A DNA stretch of 64,000 nt. Source: Watersipora subatra (Eukaryota > Bryozoa > Gymnolaemata > Cheilostomatida > Watersiporidae). The position numbers and the translations under genes were made by a program. The number at the start of each line of letters is the position of its first letter. Position 1 is the stretch's first letter. Positions 31,699 through 43,600 of this stretch are shown in pieces. A model generated the notes under the pieces. The model ran no database searches. It was given only the letters and a program-made list of their open reading frames with translations, and had not been told where the DNA came from. The stretch covers positions 31,165,213 to 31,229,212 of the forward strand of contig NC_088717.1 of NCBI RefSeq assembly GCF_963576615.1, given 5' to 3'.

Positions 31699-34600
31699 CT
31701 ACATATATATAAGAAGGTATCAGATTGAATGGACTGACAAAAAGAATAAACAGTGGAACAAAATCCAGAAGTAAAACAGATCATCTGCTACTGTTACAAA
31801 GAAATTCACCTCTTTAAAATTTCTAATTTACAGCTTATATATACCAACTTCATCAGCCTGTCTAATTTACAGCTTATATATACCAACTTCATCAGCCTGT
31901 CTAATTTACAGTTTATATATACCAAACTCATCAGCCTCTCTAATTTACAGCTTATATATACCAACTTCATCAGCCTGTCTAATTTACAGCTTATATATAC
32001 CAACTTCATCAGCCTGTCTAATTTACAGTTTATATATACCAACTTTATCAGCCTGTCTAATTTACAGCTTATATATACCAACTTCATCAGCCTGTCTAAT
32101 TTACAGCTTATATATACCAACTTCATCAGCCTGTCTAATTTACAACTTATATATACCAACTTCATCAGCCTGTCTAATTTACAGCTTATATATACCAACT
32201 TCATCAGCCTGTCTAATTTACAACTTATATATACCAACTTCATCAGCCTGTCTAATTTACAACTTATATATACCAACTTCATCAGTATGTCTAATTTACA
32301 GCTTATATATACCAACTTCATCAGCCTGTCTAATTTACAGCTTATATATACCAACTTCATCAGCCTGTCTAATTTACAGCTTATATATACCAACTTCATC
32401 AGCATGTCTTATTTACAGTTTATATATACCAACTTCATCAGCCTCTCTAATTTACAGTTTATATATACCAACTTTAACAGCCTGTCTAATTTACAGCTTA
32501 TATATACCAACCTCATCAGCCTGTCTAATTTACAGTTTATATATACCAACTTCATCAGCCTGTCTAATTTACAGCTTATATATACCAACTTCATCAGCCT
32601 GTCTAATTTACAACTTATATATACCAACTTCATCAGCCTGTCTAATTTACAGCTTATATATACCAACTTCATCAGCCTGTCTAATTTACAGCTTATATAT
32701 ACCAACTTCATCAGCATGTCTTATTTACAGTTTATATATACCAACTTCATCAGCCTCTCTAATTTACAGTTTATATATACCAACTTTAACAGCCTGTCTA
32801 ATTTACAGCTTATATATACCAACTTCATCAGCCTGTCTAATCTACAGTTTATATATACCAACTTCATCAGCATGTCTTATTTACAGTTTATATATACCAA
32901 CTTCATCAGCCTGTCTAATTTACAGCTTATATATACCAACTTCATCAGCCTGTCTAATTTACAGCTTATATATACCAACTTCATCAGCCTGTCTAATTTA
33001 CAGTTTATATATACCAACTTCATCAGCCTGTCTAATTTACAGCTTATATATACCAACATCATCAGCCTGTCTAATTTACAGCTTATATATACCAACTTCA
33101 TCAGCCTGTCTAATTTACAGCTTATATATACCAACTTCATCAGCCTGTCTAATTTACAGCTTATATATACCAACTTCATCAGCCTGTCTAATTTACAGCT
33201 TATATATACCAACTTCATCAGCATGTCTTATTTACAGTTTATATATACCAACTTCATCAGCCTGTCTAATTTACAGTTTATATATACCAACTTCATCAGC
33301 CTGTCTAATTTACAGCTTATATATACCAACTTCATCAGCCGGTCTAATTTACAACTTATATATACCAACTTCATCAGCCTGTCTAATTTACAGCTTATAT
33401 ATACCAACTTCATCAGCATGTCTTATTTACAGTTTATATATACCAACTTCATCAGCCTGTCTAATTTACAGCTTATATATACCAACTTCATCAGCCTGTC
33501 TAATTTACAGCTTATATATACCAACTTCATCAGCCTGTCTAATTTACAGCTTATATATACCAACTTCATCAGCCGGTCTAATTTACAACTTATATATACC
33601 AACTTCATCAGCCTATCTAATTTACAGCTTATATATACCAACTTCATCAGCCTGTCTAATTTACAGTTTATATATACCAACTTCATCAGCATGTCTTATT
33701 TACAGTTTATATATACCAACTTCATCAGCCTGTCTAATTTACAGCTTATATATACCAACTTCATCAGCCTGTCTAATTTACAGCTTATATATACCAACTT
33801 CATCAGCCTGTCTAATTTACAGCTTATATATACCAACTTCATCAGCCGGTCTAATTTACAACTTATATATACCAACTTCATCAGCCTATCTAATTTACAG
33901 CTTATATATACCAACTTCATCAGCCTGTCTAATTTACAGCTTATATATACCAACTTCATCAGCCTCTCTAATTTACAGCTTATATATACCAACTTCATCA
34001 GCCTGTCTACTTTACAGTTTATATAAGTAGTATATAGAGAGCAGATCTACACACAAAAGTGACGGATCCAGCGGGGGGATAGAAAAAGGGGGTTGTGAAT
34101 TAAATTGGCTAGGGGTGTAGATTGAATCGTGTGGAGTTGAATGAGATGTTGGGGTTTGGGGGGAAATTGTGGTGTAGAGTAGGGGGTTGAATTCGAGGGG
34201 TTACGGATCCGCTCCTGGCGTAATCGGCGGATTATCTGTGGATGAGTCATCGGATTAGCGGGGGATGAGTCATCCGATTGAACGCGGATTATCGCGGGAT
34301 TAGTCGGGGGAATCGTCGCGGATTAGTCGGGCGAATCGTCGCCGATTATCGGTGGAATAGTGGGGGTGAATATCTGGGACATCGAGGGCTGGATGGTTTT
34401 CCGGAGTGGATCTCGCGGATTATCGAGGAGAGCGAGAGATTACCTAGCGGATGAGTGAGGGGGTTAATATCTGGGACACCGAGGGGTTGATTTTCCGGAG
34501 ATTGTTATATATTTGGTTGAATGAGAGATAAGTTTTTATTATAAAATATAAACTATAAATGTTACAAAAAATTCAAAATCATTCTGTCATTCGTTTTAAA

Positions 34601-37600
34601 AAGGAAAGTTTTGGAATACATCTTTCTTGAATTTCATTCAATCCCAATTTTCTTCTTCTTCTTTCATTGTCGAATGAGAATGAACTGTCTACAATCAAAA
34701 CATACATTATTTTTAGTGAGATATAGTAAAAGTAAGACATACAATCAGATTAGATCATTCATTCAAACTAAAAATCAAATATAATGTAATACTTACTGAA
34801 GAAGAAGAAGATCCATCCTTTTTCTGAATGGAATCTTCCTGTTGAGATACGGGAGCCTGCAATTGCAATGATTACAGTCAGGATGGATTACTATAACCTT
34901 GCTGAGATAGTAGACTCTACATTCACAATGGACTCCAACTTAAATTGTAAATTTCAATTGCATTAGTCATCGAATCATAGAATGATATGCAAGATGTAAT
35001 GCAAACAGAATAGGATATGCAACCAGCTAGAGTAGGACATACAGACAATAAGAAAAACAAATATGTTACATCACATAGTCAGACTAGGACACACAGACAG
35101 AGGAGGATATTCAGTTAAAATAAAGAAATAAATATAATGTACTACTTACTGAAGATTCAAATTCATAAAGCCTTCTCCGAAAAGGACTATATTTAGTTCG
35201 GTGATGCCCAGGATCCTACAATTGCATTGATTATAGTCAGAGTAGAACATGCAGACAAATTAAAACACAGTCAGGTCTTACTTTGAATTTCAATTCCAAC
35301 TCCTTTTGTTTTAAAGTGGAGTTATACAAAATATTAATTACTGTTTTCACAGATTGATACTCATTTTAACATTCCTACATACCAATTGGAGTGAATTTTG
35401 TTGAATGTATTTGAACTTTAGTTACATGTTTTATCATTATACAACGATATTAGACGAAATAAATATAATGTAATACTTACTTTTAAAGTCAATGTAACAT
35501 CGAAGTTACGAAAGAACTCCTCTCTTTGCTGCTGCATGACCAATGATTTCTACAATAATTTCCAAATTACTTTGTATAATTTAATTGTTTCATTTAAGCA
35601 AACCCTATAATTCGAAATATATTTAATATGTAGTTTATATTCTCAAGTTTCCTTTAACCCTTTCACTGCCGAGCATGTACAAATTTGGGTATTTGCCAAG
35701 TACCAGCCATTTTACCGAAAATTGCCGATATTGCTTCATGGTATGTAAACAGTATTTTTTCCAATTTCAATCTCTATTCAGAACAATTTTATTACATATT
35801 TTAATTTGCTAACATTGTAGCCATCATTGCTATGCAAAAATTCAACGAATCTATACTTTGTGCGATGATAAAGCTGTGTGATGCTATGATCGATGCGAAG
35901 CTAAAACGATCTTCCGTGTTTCTTACTCTCACAAAATTATTACTTTCACTACTCTCAGAGACAGTGCTGCTGCTTTAACTATCTGTATAATCACGAAAAT
36001 CTGAATCTGAAATGGCTATAATGCCATCAACATTACTAATTACCTGTTTTCTGACTCGCGCGCGGTAATTAATGAACTCACACAAAAAATGTTCGTTATA
36101 AAATTAGAAGTTCTCTAACAAAAGTTTGAAATTGATTCGTTACTTTAGGTTAATTTTATAAACAAATCTTCAGACAACACTGTCAATTTCATAAAAGTCT
36201 GAAAGACCGTGGGTTATGCTGTCAACGAATAATAAAATGAGGTAACTACGCAATGGCTGGGAAAGTCGCATTAATGCGTCTACGGCAGTGAAAAGGTTAA
36301 TCAAAAATATAATTTAGTAAAATATTATAATGTAATACTTACTTTCTTTTGAAGCTTGATCTTGTTTCGAAAAGCCTTCTGTTTTTCAGGATCTACCTCT
36401 CTACCCCAAGGGCAGTAGCCCCATATCTCCACACACGTGTCGATGCAATTTGTCTGAGTTAGGAGTCTATCCACGTTTTTGTCTCGAGCACACATTGTAA
36501 ACTATTATAAATAAAATGAGATGAAAAACTTATTCTTTCTCGTTGCTTATATAGTAAGTAGAAGCAATGTTATGGTTCATTAAATTTGTGTAATTTATGT
36601 TCACGAAATTGTAAAATCAGCTAAACAGTTTTCGCGAAATTCACTTTCGCGAAATTCAATTTCGCGAAAGTTGACTATATAATATATATGTGTAATTTCG
36701 CGAAATCCAATTTCGCGAAATCCAATTTCGCGAAATTCACTTTCGCGAAAGTTGACTATATAATATATATAATGTGTAATTTCGCGAAATTCACTTTCAC
36801 GAAACTCAATTTCGCGAAAATCTGTTTACTATTTTCGCTTCATTAATTCCTTTGGACACACCCATCATTCTTCAATTCACTATATAAGCGTTGCATAATC
36901 TGATGGAATATTCTGCCTCATTAACCATCTCTTGATACCTACTTATATTTGAGAATTTGGGTCGATCGAGTGTTGATACCATAAGGCTTGTATGCTTCAG
37001 CTAGAATTCTGTTAGCCGGCTACTCGCGATTAAGTTCGTTGAGTGTCGCTGTTTTCAGGGGCTGTTGTGTGGACAAGCGCCTTGGCATTCGACTTGATTG
37101 TTTTCCTAGGTTTACCTATGGAATTCTCCTGTTTGGTTTGGCTTAACCATTCCATAACAGTTTCTCGACCAGTAAATAGATGAAGATGATGAACTAGTAA
37201 AGGGGCATACATGGATTAATATGTGGATTATTTTGAGGATAGCTCCAACTCAGTGTGAGTATATCAATATATAAAACTTATATCAAAAAGTAAATAATAT
37301 TCGGTTGTATTTGTTACCAACTTTATTTCGATATAAAGTATATATGTATATTCAATTGTAAAATATAGAAAAAAAAAATTTATGTCAGATCTTCTAGTAA
37401 TTTAACAATTTGGGAAGTTCCTTGAATATGTACATTGTCAACACCTTCATTTTCTTCGTTATTAAGACTTTTACTAATTTTTTTTTTCATTCCAATCATA
37501 TCTATCTAGTATAGTTTTTCGAACTACATGATCTCGTGTATCTGTTTCAGAAATTTTTAGCATAACTGTTAGAAAATCTTCTATTGAACATCCTCTGCTC

Positions 37601-40600
37601 CAAAATATTGCAAAGAGAAGACAGTAATCTCCACATGTTGTTGAAAGAATTGTTTCCAATGAAACAACCTTGTTGCCAATGACGTGCAACTAAATTTTTG
37701 GTTCAACAATTCCATTTCTAATTATTTTTTCAAAAACGGTAAAACCAGACCGTTATCGTCATGACAATAAGAAACACACCGAGTTTGTTCAACGCAAAGA
37801 AAAGCGTCAGGAATTTTGTGAGAGTAAGAGTTGCTAAACAATTTTACACCTATCTTGTGGAGAATTTTGTTCTGAATAAGATACATTTAAAAGTAAAACG
37901 ATATATGTTTTCATTTTTTGAGATATTGCTTAAATACTAACGGTATATCGGATTTTTTAGAAAATCCGTTTGAATTAACTTGGGCAGAATAATCGTTTGG
38001 TCAACAATTAACGTGGTAGCGAAAGAGTTAATATACAAGTGAGCAGTGATTATAAATGTATATATAATAATAAAATGTGAGTAAGATAAAAGCTACTGAA
38101 GATACAATAAACAAAGCTAGGATTGTGCTAGTCCATGTTGATATACAAGGGAGCAGTGATTATAAATATATATATATAATAAATCGTGAGTAAGATAAAA
38201 GCTACTGAAGATACAATAATCAAAGCAGAATTGTACTAGTCTATGTTGATGTACAAGTGGGCAATGATTATAAATGTATATATAATAATAAAATGAGAGT
38301 AAGATAAAAGCTACTGAAGATACAATAAACAAAGCTAGGACTGTACTAGTCCATGTTAATATACAAGTGAGCAGTGATTATAAATATATATATAATAATA
38401 AAATGAGAGTGAGTAATGTGAGTATATATAATAATACATTTTATTATTATATATAATTATAATCACTGCTCACTTGTAATCACTGCTCACATGGACTAGC
38501 ACAGTCCTAGCTTTGTTTATTGTATCTTCAGTAGCTTTTATCTTACTCACATTTTATTATTATATATACATTTATAATCATTGCTCACTTGTACACCAAC
38601 ATAGACTAGTACAATCCTAGTTTTTGTTTATTGTATCTTCAGTAGCTTTTATCTTACTCATATTTTATTATTATATATATTTATAATCACTGCTCCCTTG
38701 TATATCATCATGGACTAGTACAATCCTAGCTTTGATTGTATCTTCAGTAGCTTTTATCTTACTCACATTTTATTATTATATATACATTTATAATCATTGC
38801 TCACTTGTATATCAGCATGGCCTAGCACAATCCTAGTTTTGCTTATTGTATCTTTAGTAGATTTTATCTTACTCACATTTTATTATTATATATACATTTA
38901 TAATCACTGCTCACTTGTATATTAACATGGCCTAGCACAATCCTAACTTTGTTTATTGTATCTTCAGTAGCTTTTATCTTACTCACATTTTATTATATAT
39001 ACATTTAAAATCATTGCTCACTTGTACATCAACAGGGTCTAGCACAATCCTAGCTTTGTTTTATTGTATCTTCAGTATCTTTTATCTTACTCACGTTTTA
39101 TTATTATATATTCATTTATATTCGCTGCTCACTTGTATATTAACATAGACTAGCACAATCCTAGCTCTGTTTATTGTATCTTCAGTAACTTTTATCTTAC
39201 TCACATTTTATTATTATATATACATTTATAATCACTGCTCACTTGTATATTAACACGGACTAGCACAATCCTAGCTTTGTTTATTCTATCTTGAGTAGCT
39301 TTTATCTTACTCACATTTTATTATTATATATACATTTATAATCACTGCTCACTTGTACATTAACATGGACTAGCACAACCCTAGCTTTTATCATACTCAC
39401 ATTTTATTATTATATATACATTTATAATCATTGCTCACTTGTATATCAACATGGCCTAGCACAATCCTAGTTTTGCTTATTGTATCTTTAGTAGTTTTTA
39501 TCTTACTCACATTTTAATATTATATATACATTTATAATCACTGCTCACTTGTATATCAACATGGACTAGCACAATCCTAGCTTTGTTTATTGTATCTTCA
39601 GTAGCTTTTATCAATTATTCTAAAGTGCTGTAAAAGATCATCAGGAGTGTTAATAAAGTACTGAGAATAAGTATGTGTACAATTATTATAAAGTGCTGTA
39701 AGAGAACATCAGGAGTATTAATAAAGTACAGAGAATAAGTATATGTACAATTATTATAAAGTGCTGTAAGAGATCATCAAGGGTGTTAATAAAGTACAGA
39801 GAATAAGTATATGTACAATTATTATAAAGTGCTGTCAGAGATCATCAGGATTGTTAATAAAGTACAGAGAATAAGTATATGTACAATTATTATAAAGTGT
39901 AGTAAGAGATCATCAGGAGTGTTATTAAAGTACAGATAATAAGTATATGTACAATTATTATAAAGTTCTGTAAGAGTTCATCAAGAGTGTTAATAAAGTA
40001 CAGAGAATAAGTATATGTACAATTATTATAAAGTGCTGTAAGAGATCATCAAGAGTGTTAATAAAGTACTGAGAATAAGTATATGTACAATTATTATAAA
40101 GTGCTGTAAGAGATCATCAGGTGTGGTAAAAAAGTACAGATAATAAGTATGTGTACAATTATTATAAAGTGTAGTAAAAGACCATCAAGAGTGTTAATAA
40201 AATACAGAGAATAAGTATATGTACAATTATTATAAAGTGCTGTAAGAGATCATCAAGAGTGTTAATAAAGTACTGAGAATAAGTATATGTACAATTATTA
40301 TAAAGTGCTGTAAGAGATCATCAGGTGTGGTAAAAAAGTACAGATAATAAGTATGTGTACAATTATTATAAAGTGTAGTAAAAGACCATCAAGAGTGTTA
40401 ATAAAATACAGAGAATAAGTATGTGTACAATTATTATAAAGTGTAGTAAGAGATCATCAAGAGTGTTAATAAAGTACAGAGAATAAGTATGTGTACAATT
40501 ATTCTAAAGTGCTGTAAAAGATCATCAGGAGTGTTAATAAAGTACTGAGAATAAGTATGTGTACAATTATTATAAAGTGTTGTAAGAGAACATCAGGAGT

Positions 40601-43600
40601 ATTAATAAAGTACAGAGAATAAGTATATGTACAATTATTATAAAGTGCTGTAAGAGATCATCAAGAGTGTTAATAAAGTACAGAGAATAAGTATATGTAC
40701 AATTATTATAAAGTGCTGTCAGAGATCATCAGGATTGTTAATAAAGTACAGAGAATAAGTATATGTACAATTATTATAAAGTGTAGTAAGAGATCATCAG
40801 GAGTGTTATTAAAGTACAGATAATAAGTATATGTACAATTATTATAAAGTTCTGTAAGAGTTCATCAAGAGTGTTAATAAAGTACAGATATTAAGTATAT
40901 GTACAATTATTATAAAGTGCTGTAAGAGATCATCAAGAGTGTTAATAAAGTACAGAGAATAAGTATATGTACAATTATTATAAAGTGTTGTAAGAGATCA
41001 TCAGGTGTGTTAACAAAGTACAGATAATAAGTATATGTACAATTATTATAAAGTGCTGTAAGAGTTCATCAAGAGTGTTAATAAAGTACAGATATTAAGT
41101 ATATGTACAATTATTATAAAGTGCTGTAAGAGATCATTAGGGGTGTTAATAAAGTACAAAGAATAAGTATATGTACAATTATTATAAAGTGCTGTAAGAG
41201 ATCATCAGGTGTGTTAACAAAGTACAGATAATAAGTATATGTACAATTATTATAAAGTGTAGTAAGAGATCATCAAGAGTGTTAATAAAGTACAGAAAAT
41301 AAGTATGTGTACAATTATTCTAAATTGCTGTATGAGATCATCAAGAGTGTTAATAAAGTACAGAGAATAAGTATGTGTACAATTATTCTAAATTGCTGTA
41401 TGAGATCATCAGGAGTGTTAATAAAGTACTGAGAATAAGTATATGTACAATTATTATAAAGTGCTGTAAGAGATCATCAGGTGTGTTAATAAAGTACAGA
41501 GAATAAGTATATGTACAATTATTATAGAGTGCTGTAAGAGATCATCAGGAGTGTTAATAAAGTACTGAGAATAAGTATATGTACAATTATTATAAAGTGC
41601 TGTAAGAGAACATCAAGAGTGTTATTAAAGTACTGAGAATAAGTATATGTACAATTATTATAAAGTGCTGTAAGAGATCATAAAGAGTGTTAATAAAGTA
41701 CAGAGAATAAGTATATGTACAATTACTATAAAGTGCTGTAAGAGATCATCAGGTGTGTTAACAAAGTACAGATAATAAGTATATGTACAATTATTATAAA
41801 GTGCTGTAAAAGTTCATCAAGAGTGTTAATAAAGTACAGATATTAAGTATATGTACAATTATTATAAAGTGCTGTAAGAGATCATTAGGGGTGTTAATAA
41901 AGTACTGAGAATAAGTAGATGTACAATTATTATAAAGTGTAGTAAGAGATGATCAGGAGTGTTAATAAAGTACAGAGAATAAGTATATGTACAATTATTA
42001 TAGAGTGCTGTAAGAGATCATCAGGAGTGTTAATAAAGTACCGAGAATAAGTATATGTACAATTATTATAAAGTGCTGTAAGAGAACATCAAGAGTGTTA
42101 ATAAAGTACTCAGAATAAGTATATGTACAATTATTATAAAGTGCTGTAAAAGATCATCAGGAGTGTTAATAAAGTACAGAGAATAAGTATATGTACAATT
42201 ACTATAAAGTGCTGTAAGAGATCATCAAGAGTGTTAATAAAGTACTGAGAATAAGTATATGTACAATTATTATAAAGTGCTGTAAGAGATCATCAGGTGT
42301 GGTAAAAAAGTACAGAGAATAAGTATGTGTACAATTATTATAAAGTGTAGTAAAAGTCCATCAAGAGTGTTAATAAAATACAGAGAATAAGTATGTGTAC
42401 AATTATTATAAAGTGTAGTAAGAGATCATCAAGAGTGTTAATAAAGTACAGAGAATAAGTATGTGTACAATTATTCTAAAGTGCTGTAAAAGATCATCAG
42501 GAGTGTTAATAAAGTACTGAGAATAAGTATGTGTACAATTATTATAAAGTGCTGTAAGAGATCATCAGGAGTATTAATAAAGTACAGATAATAAGTATAT
42601 GTACAATTATTATAAAGTGCTGTAAAAGATCATCAAGAGTGTTAATAAAGTACAGAGAATAAGTATATGTACAATTATTATAAAGTGCTGTAAAAGTTCA
42701 TCAAGAGTGTTAATAAAGTACAGATATTAAGTATATGTACAATTATTATAAAGTGCTGTAAGAGATCATCAAGAGTGTTAATAAAGTACAGAGAATAAGT
42801 ATATGTACAATTATTATAAAGTGCTGTAAGAGATCATTAGGGGTGTTAATAAAGTACAGAGAATAAGTATATGTACATTTATTATAAAGTGCTGTAAGAG
42901 ATCACCAGGTGTGTTAACAAAGTACAGATAATAAGTATGTGTACAATTATTATAAAGTGTAGTAAGAGATCATCAAGAGTGTTAATAAAGTACAGAGAAT
43001 AAGTATGTGTACAATTATTATAAAGTGCTGTAAGAGATCACCAGGTGTGTTAACAAAGTACAGATAATAAGTATGTGTACAATTATTATAAAGTGTAGTA
43101 AGAGATCATCAGGTGTGTTAATAAAGTACTGAGAATAAGTATATGTACAATTATTATAAAGTGCTGTAAGAGATCATCAGGTGTGTTAATAAAGTACAGA
43201 GAATAAGTATATGTATAATTATTATAAAGTGCTGTAAGAGATCATTAGGAGTGTTAATAAAGTACTGAGAATAAGTATTTGTACAATTATTATAAAGTGT
43301 AGTAAGAGATCATTAGGTGTGTTAATAAAGTACTGAGAATAAGTATATGTACAATTATTATAAAGTGCTGTAAGAGATCATCAGGTGTGTTAATAAAGTA
43401 CAGAGAATAAGTATATGTATAATTATTATAAAGTGCTGTAAGAGATCATTAGGAGTGTTAATAAAGTACTGAGCATAAGTATTTGTACAATTATTATAAA
43501 GTGCTGTAAGAGATCATCAGGTGTGTTAATAAAGTACAGAGAATAAGTATATGTACAATTATTATAAAGTACTGATAAAGATTGTACATGAACATTTTCT

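Noticed and set aside
34047..34250. 67-codon frame, also at 44237-44440
   Set aside because: It lies inside the terminal inverted repeat, is GC-driven and has no start context. Its duplication simply reflects the identical repeats.
37030..37212. Joining the 60-codon ORF to the exon at 36495 through a CCATAG/gtaaac donor
   Set aside because: The resulting phase puts the next exon in a frame with an early stop.
39613..43575. Regular 68-bp repetition considered as a CRISPR array
   Set aside because: Adjacent units are similar throughout with no unique spacers, and the context is an animal genome.
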